From Sediminibacillus dalangtanensis (GTDB lineage: Bacteria; Bacillota; Bacilli; Bacillales; Amphibacillaceae), in the NCBI RefSeq assembly GCF_017792025.1, contig NZ_CP046956.1, positions 3,534,001 through 3,598,000 on the forward strand: a stretch of DNA of 64,000 bases, in the 5' to 3' direction. The position numbers and the translations under genes were made by a program. Below the pieces are notes generated by a model, which was not told where the DNA came from, did no database searches, and was given only the letters and a program-made list of their open reading frames with translations. Shown here in pieces: positions 37,210 to 45,449 of this stretch. How positions within the stretch are numbered: position 1 is the first letter of the stretch; each line of letters opens with the position of its first letter.

Positions 37210-38181
37210 TTATAAAGCTTGAGCAGCCGTGATGATCGCCAGTTTGTAAACGTCATCCGCCACACAACCGCGGGACAAGTCGTTGACCGGCTGGTTCAGT
37301 CCTTGCAGAATCGGACCGACTGCATCAAAATTACCTAGCCGCTGGGCGATTTTATAACCGATGTTTCCGGCTTCAAGTCCAGGGAAAATAAATACATTCG
37401 CATCCCCTTTCAGTTCGGAACCGGGTGCCTTCTTCTCTGCTACTGCCGGCACAAAGGCCGCATCAAACTGAAATTCACCATCCAATGGCAGATCAGGGTT
37501 TTGTTCTTTGGCGATTTTAACAGCCTCAGCCACCTTCTCTGTTTCTTCCGATTTAGCGGAACCTTTCGTAGAAAAGCTCAGCATGGCAACGCGCGGATCG
37601 ATATCGAAAAGCTTAGCAGTTTCCGCGCTGGCTCCAGCTATTTCTGCCAAATCCTGACTATCCGGCGCAATGTTGATGGCGCAGTCCGCGAAAATATACT
37701 TTTCTTCTTCTTTCACCATGATAAATACACCAGAAGTTTTTTTGATTCCCGGCTTCGTTTTAATAATTTGCAACGCAGGACGAACGGTATCTGCAGTAGA
37801 ATGGGCAGCTCCGCTGACCAGTCCATCAGCTTTTCCCATATAAACAAGCATCGTACCAAAATAGTTTTCGTCGAGCAGCATTTCTCTTGCTTGTTCTTCC
37901 GTGTTTTTTCCTTTGCGGCGTTCTACGAAGCTTGCCACCATGTCGTCAAATGCGGCATAATTTTGTGGGTCGATTATTTCAGAAGCCGAAACGTCCACTT
38001 GAAGCTCCTGCGCTTTCTGTACTACTTTTTCTTCATTTCCGATTAATACAGGTTTTAGAATCCCTTCCGCACCAAGCTGGCTTGCAGCTGTCAAAATGCG
38101 CTCGTCCAAACCTTCAGGGAATACGATTCGCTTACTATCTGATTTCACTTTATCTTTTAAACTTACAAATAAATCACTCAT
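37210..38181 (-). CDS. pta: Phosphate acetyltransferase
   Basis: 323-residue short-form Pta. It interconverts acetyl-CoA and acetyl phosphate in overflow metabolism with AckA. Recognised by KRIVFPEGLDERIL, GLVSGAAHSTADTVRPALQI, SFSTKGSAKSEE and GPILQGLNQPVNDLSRGC. I use the ATG before SDLFVSLK, with GGAGGG upstream, rather than a start seven codons earlier. A promoter and a cre-like element upstream suggest CcpA activation as in B. subtilis. Confidence 0.97.
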   Translation of the reverse strand: MSDLFVSLKDKVKSDSKRIVFPEGLDERILTAASQLGAEGILKPVLIGNEEKVVQKAQELQVDVSASEIIDPQNYAAFDDMVASFVERRKGKNTEEQAREMLLDENYFGTMLVYMGKADGLVSGAAHSTADTVRPALQIIKTKPGIKKTSGVFIMVKEEEKYIFADCAINIAPDSQDLAEIAGASAETAKLFDIDPRVAMLSFSTKGSAKSEETEKVAEAVKIAKEQNPDLPLDGEFQFDAAFVPAVAEKKAPGSELKGDANVFIFPGLEAGNIGYKIAQRLGNFDAVGPILQGLNQPVNDLSRGCVADDVYKLAIITAAQAL

Positions 38182-38207
38182 TTGAAACCCTCCAACATTC
38201 ATTCTGT

Positions 38208-38236
38208 TATATATGATACGCTTTTTTCTGTGTAAA
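38208..38236 (-). promoter_or_regulatory. Probable pta promoter
   Basis: TTTACA (38231-38236), 17-bp spacer, TATATA (38208-38213) on the minus strand, about 27 bp before the ATG. Confidence 0.5.
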
Positions 38237-38382
38237 TGAAAGCCTTCTGTTCAGAAAATTGCCTTGCAAGCCTTATCATGTTCCCATTTATGTCCAAATC
38301 ATGACACTTATGGCCGGCATTCTTTTCGAGATTTTTGCAAGGTACCTTAGATCCATTGCCAGACAAGCTTTTTGGGGAAATT

Positions 38383-38396
38383 TGAAAGCGTAAGCT
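38383..38396 (-). promoter_or_regulatory. cre-like element upstream of pta
   Basis: TGAAAGCGTAAGCT (read on the plus strand) differs from the cre consensus at two positions. About 150 bp upstream of the proposed pta -35, so at most an activating site. B. subtilis pta is CcpA-activated; the link here is inference. Confidence 0.35.
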
Positions 38397-38476
38397 GTCC
38401 GAGTTTCCGTTAATGATTATCTTTCCCTAATTATGTTATATTAAAAACATACTTAACCTTGAAGGAGTGACCTACT

Positions 38477-39226
38477 ATGCCAGAAGCAGTTGAAACAATG
38501 GACGGCTGGTATTGTTTACATGACTTACGTACAATAGACTGGACTTCCTGGAAGCTTGCGACAAGTGACGAACGGCAAGCTGCCATCCACGAATTTCAGC
38601 AGCTCCTAGAAAAGTGGGAGCAAGTCGAACAAAATCGCAACGGCAGCCATGCCTTATATACAATAGTCGGGCAAAAAGCTGACTTTCTGTTAATGTTGTT
38701 ACGTCCGACTTTGGAAGAATTGAATCAAATCGAGACAGAATTTAACAAAAGCAAGCTAGCTGAATTCACGAAACCTGCTTATTCCTATGTATCGGTCGTC
38801 GAGCTTTCCAAGTACAGACCAAGCAAAGACGGCGAGGATCCGGAACAAAAGCCGGAAACCCAGGCGCGGCTGAAGCCGACGCTTCCAAAATGGCAGTATA
38901 TCTGCTTCTATCCAATGGACAAGCGCCGCCAGGGGGACGACAACTGGTACATGCTTCCGTTTGAAGACCGCGGCAAGCTGATGTACGAGCATAGTAAAAC
39001 AGGCAGAAAGTATGCAGGGAAAATCCGGCAAATCATCACAGGATCCATGGGATTGGACGATTGGGAATGGGGCGTTACGTTGTTCGCTCACGATTCACTG
39101 GAAATCAAAAAGCTCGTTTATGAAATGCGCTTTGACGAAGTAAGTGCCCGCTACGGCGAATTCGGTCCATTCTATGTCGGCAGCATTTTAACTCCTGAAC
39201 AACTACCATCGTTCCTGCAAATTTAA
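38477..39226 (+). CDS. hemQ: HemQ, coproheme decarboxylase
   Basis: 249-residue chlorite-dismutase-fold protein that oxidatively decarboxylates coproheme III to heme b in the coproporphyrin-dependent pathway of Gram-positives. The residues known from Geobacillus HemQ fall at identical positions: Tyr145 and Lys149 in [11 protein letters not shown], and the proximal heme ligand His172 in [10 protein letters not shown]. Essential for heme supply to the aa3 oxidase also encoded in this window. ATG preceded by GAAGGAGTG. Followed by a family-3 repeat whose core hairpin can terminate transcription. Confidence 0.96.
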   Translation: MPEAVETMDGWYCLHDLRTIDWTSWKLATSDERQAAIHEFQQLLEKWEQVEQNRNGSHALYTIVGQKADFLLMLLRPTLEELNQIETEFNKSKLAEFTKPAYSYVSVVELSKYRPSKDGEDPEQKPETQARLKPTLPKWQYICFYPMDKRRQGDDNWYMLPFEDRGKLMYEHSKTGRKYAGKIRQIITGSMGLDDWEWGVTLFAHDSLEIKKLVYEMRFDEVSARYGEFGPFYVGSILTPEQLPSFLQI

Positions 39227-39280
39227 GGATATCTCCAAAAACCTTGGTCATCCTATCCGTTTTCGAAAACAGCCTTGTGA

Positions 39281-39345
39281 TCGTGACAAAAGCATAGCAG
39301 ACAAAGCAAAAACCGAACGACATTCGAAATCGTTCGGTTTTTTTA
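39281..39345. repeat. Family-3 nested palindrome, left half, acting as hemQ terminator
   Basis: Outer arm GTGACAAAAGCATAGCAGAC, then inner hairpin AAAAACCGAACGA / TCGTTCGGTTTTTTT, a strong plus-strand terminator. The matching outer right arm is at 39888-39915, past two family-1 copies. Confidence 0.78.
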
Positions 39346-39404
39346 TTTAATATAAGGTAAACACCTAGGCCTCCTTTCATTCTGTTGTTTGAAGAGCGCT
39401 TGCC

Positions 39405-39535
39405 ATCGCTACGTCAAGATACTACGCTTTCCACGGGCACGGCTTCAACTTCCTCAGAAAGCACAAAACGCTTTCTTGCGGGATTTTCAGCTCGTGCTGT
39501 TCCCGTTGGAGTCTCCGTATATTGCCTCCGCTAAG
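39405..39535. repeat. Family-1 foldback repeat, copy F
   Basis: GATACTACGCTTTCCACGGG through GGTTTTCAGCTCGTGCTG-type sequence to GGAGTCTCCGTATATTGCC. Near reverse complement of copy D. Part of the noncoding 39.2-40.2 kb stretch, which holds no gene. Confidence 0.8.
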
Positions 39536-39733
39536 TTACAGCGTTCTGATTTCAAAATGATGGAGGTGTTTTAATAAAGCAGTTTTTGTAGATTGGTTAA
39601 TTCCCTTAAGAAGCAATCAGATAGAGGATGATGGACTCCTGTGACTAAAATGATAAAGACTATCAACGGTTTCATTCTGTACGGTCCAATTCAAAGATAA
39701 GATCTCCCTTGCATCGAAGTCTCCTCAAACATA

Positions 39734-39815
39734 ACGGAGGCAAGGTACGCAGATTCCAGCGGGAAAAGCTAGCTGAATCCGTGCCCGCGGAAAGCGAAGT
39801 ACCTTGCCGGAGTGG
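39734..39815. repeat. Family-1 foldback repeat, copy G (short)
   Basis: ACGGAGGCAAGGTACGCAGA at the left and CGGAAAGCGAAGTACCTTGC at the right; outer arms GCAAGGTAC / GTACCTTGC pair. Shorter than the others; a reverse-complement match to copy C, with an internal deletion. Confidence 0.8.
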
Positions 39816-39887
39816 ATAGTTCTCCATATTAAGAAGAAACAGATCACTACTTTTTGCCCGCATTATTCCTTCCCTCCATTTCACCTT

Positions 39888-39915
39888 TCCTTTCTTTTTG
39901 GTCATAGAGCTTTTG
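39888..39915. repeat. Family-3 outer right arm, isolated
   Basis: TTTCTTTTTGGTCATAGAGC followed by TTTTGTCC matches the right outer arm of the complete copy at 32.5 kb, without its inner hairpin. It closes the composite begun at 39281. Confidence 0.55.
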
Positions 39916-40172
39916 TCCGCAGCATACGTATACCTATTAGAGAGCATTGGCAGCAGTGGAAAATTCTCTCGTTCACATCAAGAAAGAGGTGACATCTTAT
40001 AGCGTCATTCCGTGTAACGAGCAAGACACAGACTTAATGTGAAGGATAAAAGTCACGGTTTTTTATACTCCGTCTCAATTCGGAGAAAGTGTACGGGAAC
40101 ATAGAATGTGTTTTCTTACAGGCAAGGACCTGAATAAATATCGAGTGGATGATGAAGGGAGAGGTTAGCAAG

Positions 40173-40724
40173 ATGAGTAAGGATAAAAGACAGATGCCTT
40201 CTGGAACACAAGGAAGCAGCAGTGCCGGTTATCCGTCACAGGGACAACAAAGTTATGGATACGGTCAGACACCAGGGTATTATTATCCGCAGCAAATGAT
40301 GCCGGGCGCCCAGCAAGGATATTATCCAGGGATGCAGGGAATGCCTCAGCAACAAATGCAGCAACCACAGCAGATGCCTCAGCAACAGCCTCAGCAACAG
40401 CAAACGGCAGGCGCGTCTGATATTCCCGGCATGCTGCCAACTGAGCAGTCTTACATCGAAAATATATTACGACTCAATCGCGGCAAAAGGGCTACCGTTT
40501 ATATGACATTCGAGAATAACGATCGTTGGAATGCCATGATATTCAAGGGCATCATTGAAGCTGCAGGAAGAGACCATTTAATACTTAGCGACCCGGAAAC
40601 GAACCGCCGGTATTTGCTGCTCATGGTTTATTTGGATTATATTACCTTTCCGGAAGAAATCAATTATACCTATCCGTACGGCGGAGGCTCCGGCCAGACA
40701 GCTACTTACCAACCACGGCGCTGA
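40173..40724 (+). CDS. gerQ: Spore coat protein GerQ
   Basis: 183-residue spore coat protein needed for localisation of the cortex-lytic enzyme CwlJ and cross-linked by transglutaminase Tgl. The N-terminal half is low complexity, rich in Gln, Pro, Gly and Tyr. The conserved C-terminal domain starts near TEQSYIENILRLNRGK and includes VYMTFENNDRWNAMIFKG, GIIEAAGRDHLILSDP and YLDYITFPEEI. I start at the ATG before SKDKRQ, with GGGAGAGG upstream, not eight codons earlier. Terminator downstream. Confidence 0.93.
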   Translation: MSKDKRQMPSGTQGSSSAGYPSQGQQSYGYGQTPGYYYPQQMMPGAQQGYYPGMQGMPQQQMQQPQQMPQQQPQQQQTAGASDIPGMLPTEQSYIENILRLNRGKRATVYMTFENNDRWNAMIFKGIIEAAGRDHLILSDPETNRRYLLLMVYLDYITFPEEINYTYPYGGGSGQTATYQPRR

Positions 40725-40780
40725 CAGCTCGGTGTTACAAGTGAATCCGGAAACTGCGTTTATTCTTTTTCCTCACTATA

Positions 40781-40813
40781 AAACCCTTGCAGGTTTTGAG
40801 CATGCAAGGGTTT
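40781..40813 (+). terminator. Terminator of gerQ
   Basis: 11-bp arms AAACCCTTGCA / TGCAAGGGTTT, followed by CTTCT; about 55 bp past the stop. Confidence 0.75.
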
Positions 40814-40882
40814 CTTCTGCTGACAGAAAGCCAGCAATACAACTTGTCGATGGTAAATCACAGAAAAAGGGGGCATTGCCTG

Positions 40883-41137
40883 GTGAAACATCCCTATAAA
40901 AAATTCTTTCAATTACAGCTGCTCACGATGGGACTTGCCTTGCTCTTAGGGGTGATCGCCCTCATCAAAGCAAGCCTGATCATGGTTATAGCAGCGTTCT
41001 ATTTCCTGGCTTTCAGCTTTATTTTTGAAGGACTTGCCGAACATAAAAAGCAGCATACCCTTCCGTTCGCTCAACAAGTTGTCAGAGCATTTTTTATCAT
41101 CGTACTCATCAGTTATTTGGCAATCATACTAATTTAA
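40883..41137 (+). CDS. Small membrane protein, unknown
   Basis: 84 residues with three probable membrane helices (LLTMGLALLLGVIALI, SLIMVIAAFYFLAFSFIF, FFIIVLISYLAIILI) and a basic N-terminus KHPYKKFF. GTG start with AAAGGGGG nine bases upstream. Its 3' end overlaps the convergent ywdK 3' end by 14 bp. No family recognised. Confidence 0.65.
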   Translation: MKHPYKKFFQLQLLTMGLALLLGVIALIKASLIMVIAAFYFLAFSFIFEGLAEHKKQHTLPFAQQVVRAFFIIVLISYLAIILI

Positions 41138-41492
41138 TCGCAGCATATCCCAGGGCAATCCAGCCCGCCAGGAAAGCCAACCCGCCAAACGGCGTAACCA
41201 TGGCAAAAAATTTGATGCTTGTCGTTGCATAAACATATAAACTTCCCGAGAACAACACGATACCGACAAAGAATAACCATCCAGCTGTGGACAGACTTGC
41301 CGCCTGGAAGCGGCTGGCCAGCAGCCCGGTTATGAGCAGCGCCATCGTATGGAACATTTGATAATTAACAGCCTTCTCCCATGTGGCCAAAGCTTTTTCG
41401 GAAATCTTCCCTTCCAGTCCGTGAGCTCCGAAGGCTCCCAGTGCCACTGCAAGAAACCCATTGATAATGCCTAAAATCAGAAACAATTTCAT
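41124..41492 (-). CDS. ywdK: DUF423 membrane protein YwdK
   Basis: 122 residues, four membrane helices, of the DUF423 family: GFLAVALGAFGAHGL, KAVNYQMFHTMALL, GIVLFSGSLYVYA and TPFGGLAFLAGW are characteristic. Function unknown. GAGGTG precedes the ATG. It lies 15 bp downstream of ywdI in an operon. Confidence 0.93.
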   Translation of the reverse strand: MKLFLILGIINGFLAVALGAFGAHGLEGKISEKALATWEKAVNYQMFHTMALLITGLLASRFQAASLSTAGWLFFVGIVLFSGSLYVYATTSIKFFAMVTPFGGLAFLAGWIALGYAAIKLV

Positions 41493-41507
41493 CTGGTTTC
41501 ACCTCTG

Positions 41508-41804
41508 TTAAAAGTCAAAAATCGAATTGCCGTTCGCTTCTTCATGATCGATTGTTTGCTTGCCGGTAGACTTGACTTTTGATGGACCAGCATGACTACC
41601 AGCATGCATATCGCCCATCATTTTCATCAATTCCTGTTCCGGTTCCGTCCCTGCTGCAGCATTGTCTTCTTCCAGCATTAAATCGCATAACAGACGAACA
41701 GACCGGACATGCTCCCTTATTGCTGCGGTTTCGTCCTTTTTCTCCAGAGCTTCCTGCAATTCACTCATCATTTTGGTCAAGACGGTTTGATTGGAAATTG
41801 CCAT
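41508..41804 (-). CDS. ywdI: YwdI family protein
   Basis: 98-residue soluble protein of the YwdI (DUF5327) family: an N-terminal helix pair (NQTVLTKMMSELQEAL, REHVRSVRLLCDLML), then an unstructured Ser/Lys-rich linker ending in NGNSIFDF. Function unknown. AGAAGGAGGG upstream of the ATG; operon with ywdK. Confidence 0.85.
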   Translation of the reverse strand: MAISNQTVLTKMMSELQEALEKKDETAAIREHVRSVRLLCDLMLEEDNAAAGTEPEQELMKMMGDMHAGSHAGPSKVKSTGKQTIDHEEANGNSIFDF

Positions 41805-41942
41805 GGAATCCCTCCTTCTATTTTACCAAGTAGACTAGCCATGCCTGCAAACTGCCACCAGCTACTTTATAATTGCTTCAACTAACTAAGTATAACACGG
41901 AAGGAGGCGTCGGTTCACCTCGCATCCTTCCATGATCAACTC

Positions 41943-43286
41943 CTACAAAATACCGAGGGCATTCAGGAAAATCAGCAAAATGATGACCGGTGCCAGGTAT
42001 TTCACAATTACGTACCACCAGCTGCCCACCACCTGATGCTGCAGGTCAGCGGCAGTCAACGCTTCTCTTCTGCTGAAATACCACCCGACGAACAGCGCCA
42101 TCACCAGGCCGCCGATCGGGAGAAAAATATTGGACGCTATATAATCCATGGAATCCATGATGTTAAGCTGGCCGATTGGCGTGAATCCAGACCAAGCTCC
42201 CATTCCCAGGGAAGCGCCGATTCCCAATAGAAAGATAATAATGCCAGTAATGATCGAGGCTTGTCTACGGCTCCATTTTACGGAACGCATCAAATAGGCT
42301 ACCGGTACCTCCAGTAAAGAAACAGATGAAGAGACCGCGGCAAGGGTTAATGACAAGAAAAACAAGATTCCTACCATCCCGCCAAACGGAATTTGGCTGA
42401 ATATATCCGGAAGCGTGATAAATACAAGGACAGGACCTGAGTCTGGTTCAATACCAAACGCAAATACCGCCGGGAAGATAACGATTCCGGAAATAACAGC
42501 GAAAAAGGTATCCATCAAACCGATGCCGACTGTTGCCCCCGGCAGCTTATGGTGATCCCCAAGATAGCTTCCATACGTCATCATGACTCCTACTCCGAGA
42601 CTCAAGGAGAAAAAGGCCTGTCCGAGGGCAGCAATATAAACAGATGGATTGCTGAGCACACTCCAATCAGGCTGGAACAAAAAGCGCAATCCTTCCATCG
42701 CACCATCCAGCGACAAGCTAAAGATGGCAAGGATAATTAAAAGAACAGCCAATGCCGGCATAAAGATCTTGTTGGCAAGTTCGATACCTTTTTTGACCCC
42801 TGTCAATACAATCGCAATGGTCAGCACCATAAAAATACCATGCCACATCAACGGCTGTGCAGTGGAAGAGGTAAACGTCTCGAAGGCACCACCATAACCT
42901 TGCTCTGGTACCGTAAAAAAATAACCTGATAGATAATTCCAAAAATAATACATAGACCAGCCTGCTACCACGCTGTAAAATCCTAGAATCAACAGCGCTC
43001 CAAAGACTCCTAGAAACCCAGCTAGATACCAAGGTTTTTTGGGAGCGAGCGTCCGATAAGATCCCACTACGTCACTTTTAGCCTTGCGGCCGATGCTGAC
43101 CTCGGCGAGCAATAATGGTATCCCGACAATTAAAATACTCGCAAGGTACAAAATCAAAAAGGCTCCGCCGCCATTTTCGCCGGCTACATAAGAGAAACGC
43201 CAAATGTTGCCCAGTCCGACAGCAGAACCCATCGCTGCAAGCATAAAACCGAGTTTCGATGCCCAGCTTTCCCTTGTGGAATTCAT
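41943..43286 (-). CDS. Sodium-dependent transporter, NSS/SNF family
   Basis: 447-residue, about 11-12-helix transporter of the neurotransmitter:sodium symporter family. The sodium/substrate site is in helix 1 (MAAMGSAVGLGNIWRFSYVAGENGGGAF), with LLLAEVSIGRKA and the unwound helix 6 region SLSLGVGVMMTYGSYL. It probably imports an amino acid or related compatible solute with Na+. GGAAAGGAGTTGG upstream of the ATG. Substrate not deducible; resembles B. subtilis YhdH/YocR. Confidence 0.9.
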   Translation of the reverse strand: MNSTRESWASKLGFMLAAMGSAVGLGNIWRFSYVAGENGGGAFLILYLASILIVGIPLLLAEVSIGRKAKSDVVGSYRTLAPKKPWYLAGFLGVFGALLILGFYSVVAGWSMYYFWNYLSGYFFTVPEQGYGGAFETFTSSTAQPLMWHGIFMVLTIAIVLTGVKKGIELANKIFMPALAVLLIILAIFSLSLDGAMEGLRFLFQPDWSVLSNPSVYIAALGQAFFSLSLGVGVMMTYGSYLGDHHKLPGATVGIGLMDTFFAVISGIVIFPAVFAFGIEPDSGPVLVFITLPDIFSQIPFGGMVGILFFLSLTLAAVSSSVSLLEVPVAYLMRSVKWSRRQASIITGIIIFLLGIGASLGMGAWSGFTPIGQLNIMDSMDYIASNIFLPIGGLVMALFVGWYFSRREALTAADLQHQVVGSWWYVIVKYLAPVIILLIFLNALGIL

Positions 43287-43527
43287 GATCCAACTCCTTT
43301 CCGCATGTATCTTTTTTGTCTTACTACAGCTGGACCAAAAAATCCCAGCCCGCGTTTTTTACGACGATTCATTTACGTTTCTTAAAACATACTTTCCTAT
43401 CATAATAAAAAACATTTCTTAATACAATAACGCGAGGAAAACAAGTTTTCAACAGGAATTTCCTTGGATGCCACTGGTATTTTATGCTAGTTTGGTAGAT
43501 AACCAGATGCAGGAGGAGGAATTCAAG

Positions 43528-44241
43528 ATGGGAACGTGGTTCGATGTGTCTTCAACCGATATGTTTCAACCATTTTCAACCAGCCACTTGCTTATGCTGG
43601 CCGCCTATGCCTGCGGAGTACTGGTCATGATCATTCTGCGCAAAAAGTTGCAGCAAAAGCATGCCCATGCAATCATCCGCTGGCTTTTGTTCCTTCTGCT
43701 GCTTTCCAGTGAGCTATCTTATCAGGGATGGGCCATTCACCATGGAGTTTGGCGCTTCCCGGATCACATGCCCCTCCACCTTTGTGGAATAGCGTCCATC
43801 ACAGCGATGCTGGCGCTAATCTTCCAGAATAAACCGTTCATACGGCTTACTTATTTTCTTGCGGTCGTTCCAGCCATGCTGGCGTTGATCACGCCGGATT
43901 TACCTTACGGGCCGGAACACTTTCGTTTCTGGAAGTTTTTCCTCCATCATATCGCCATTTCCTGGTCAGGAATTTTTCTGGTTCTTTCCATCCCTATCCG
44001 GATCACCTTGGCATCGATGCTGCGGGCGTTTTTGTTTCTGGTAAGTTATGCGCTTGTAGTAGGAATGCTTATCAACCCCCTGGCAGGAGCAAACTATTTA
44101 TATCTGGCTAGACCTGCGGCTGATACCCTGCTCAATCATTTCGGCAGCGGGATTATGTATTATATTAATCTAATCGTGGCTGCATTTGTTGCCTTCATCC
44201 TTTTGTATGGCATAGCAAAGTCGTTCCCCGAGAATAAATAA
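43528..44241 (+). CDS. TMEM164/YwaF-type integral membrane protein
   Basis: 237 residues with about seven membrane helices. Hallmarks of the TIGR02206/YwaF family: FSTSHLLML near the start, WGIHHGVWRFPDHMPLHLCG-type segment (WAIHHGVWRFPDHMPLHLCG here) and LPYGPEHFRFWKFFLHH. Function unknown in bacteria. I start at the ATG after GGAGGAGGAATTCAAG, dropping 20 codons. A family-2 repeat begins 44 bp after the stop. Confidence 0.85.
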   Translation: MGTWFDVSSTDMFQPFSTSHLLMLAAYACGVLVMIILRKKLQQKHAHAIIRWLLFLLLLSSELSYQGWAIHHGVWRFPDHMPLHLCGIASITAMLALIFQNKPFIRLTYFLAVVPAMLALITPDLPYGPEHFRFWKFFLHHIAISWSGIFLVLSIPIRITLASMLRAFLFLVSYALVVGMLINPLAGANYLYLARPAADTLLNHFGSGIMYYINLIVAAFVAFILLYGIAKSFPENK

Positions 44242-44284
44242 TGGTTCCATAAATTCACAGGTTCTTTCTCCTGGCCGCCAATCT

Positions 44285-44492
44285 TCTTTAAGGACAAAAG
44301 CGCAAGCGCCTGTTTAAAGGAGTACAGGCTAGAGCCGCCACGTCCTGTGGCAACGCCTGCATGACCCACATCGTGTGGGCCTCCGACAAGCTTAAGACCT
44401 CGAGGGGTAGGTGCTGGAGCTGGACGTGGCTGTTTCAGCCAATAATGATCCACAGACAGTTAAATTTATCATTTCTTATACAGTAAGAAAGC
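44285..44492. repeat. Family-2 repeat, copy 2 (inverted relative to copy 1)
   Basis: About 208 bp; reverse complement matches 18758-19007 almost throughout, including outer flanks with AAATTTAACTGTCTGTGGAT, but lacks the 47-bp segment of copy 1. No coding function visible. Confidence 0.88.
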
Positions 44493-44533
44493 CTTGCAGC
44501 TACAGGCTCCAAGGCTTAATTCAGGCTATCTAT

Positions 44534-44671
44534 TTAAATGACAAAGTTCATTTGCTGTTGATCTTCTATATACCTTTCATACATCCATAGGACGAATTCC
44601 AATTCTTCGTTACAGAGTTCACGTTTTAACTCCTGTTCTATATTGCTCACAAATACAGTGTAGTCAATCAT
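44534..44671 (-). CDS. Small acidic hypothetical protein
   Basis: 45 residues, MIDYTVFVSNIEQELKREL then CNEELEFVLWMYERYIEDQQ and QMNFVI, probably two amphipathic helices. A perfect AGGAGG stands 11 bases before the ATG. Not similar to any family I recognise. A cre-like TGTATACGCTTACA (one mismatch, 44866-44879) lies about 195 bp upstream. Lies between a family-2 repeat and the cox genes. Confidence 0.55.
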   Translation of the reverse strand: MIDYTVFVSNIEQELKRELCNEELEFVLWMYERYIEDQQQMNFVI

Positions 44672-44876
44672 TCAGAGTTTATCCTCCTCATTCGAAAAAG
44701 TTGGCATCCCCCCACAGGTGCCTGAACGCTAAGTGTTTATAGTTTATTTTACTTTTAAAATGACAAATATTCAATGCTATTTTCAAAAAATTATAAAAAA
44801 TAAAGATAATTTTATTGAAATTTAGCGTATTTTATGCCTAGAAGAGGAAGTGCTGAATTGACAATAATGTATACGC

Positions 44877-45449
44877 TTACACTATATATGGTATGTACAC
44901 CACACACAATATGAACAACCATACCACATCTACGAAATGCCAATAATAGTGAAAAATTTTCTGCTTTTCCCGATAAAGTGCGGATGGCAGGGGTCGAAAG
45001 GATTGCAGGAATAATACCATCATCCATAACAAACCGAACAATACATGGGCGGCATGCAGGCCGGTCAGGATATAAAAGGAGGATAAAAAGTTATTTGCTG
45101 TAAAGGTATATCCCTCCGTCGCATAGTTGTAGTATTCATTGATTTCCAAAAGGAGGAAGCTTGCTCCAAGGAAAAACGTGCCCGCCATTCCACCCCTGAT
45201 GAAAGGCATACTCCTGCTGCTCCATCCCTTTTCCGCCAAAAACAGCGTTGCACTGCTTGAAAACAAGCATAACGAGGCCAGAAATACCGTCGGAACGGAA
45301 TAGACATCCTCCGGCTTTGGTCCGGAGTGAGAAGGTGTATACACGATATACGTGGCAAATAAAACAGCAAACATAACACCTTCTACGAAGAGGTAAATAA
45401 AAAATCCCATCTTTTTATCCAAAAATAATGCTTGAGCCTGTTTACTCAT
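44877..45449 (-). CDS. Cytochrome aa3 oxidase subunit III
   Basis: 190-residue five-helix subunit III of a heme-copper oxidase (KKMGFFIYLFVEGVMFAVLFATY, FYILTGLHAAHVLFGLLW, YYWHFVDVVWLFIL). It stabilises the proton-uptake pathway in subunit I. The start overlaps the last codons of subunit I by 8 bp, and GGAGG lies inside that gene's end, indicating translational coupling. It is the last gene of the coxBAC-ordered cluster; no small subunit IV gene follows. Confidence 0.92.
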   Translation of the reverse strand: MSKQAQALFLDKKMGFFIYLFVEGVMFAVLFATYIVYTPSHSGPKPEDVYSVPTVFLASLCLFSSSATLFLAEKGWSSRSMPFIRGGMAGTFFLGASFLLLEINEYYNYATEGYTFTANNFLSSFYILTGLHAAHVLFGLLWMMVLFLQSFRPLPSALYREKQKIFHYYWHFVDVVWLFILCVVYIPYIV

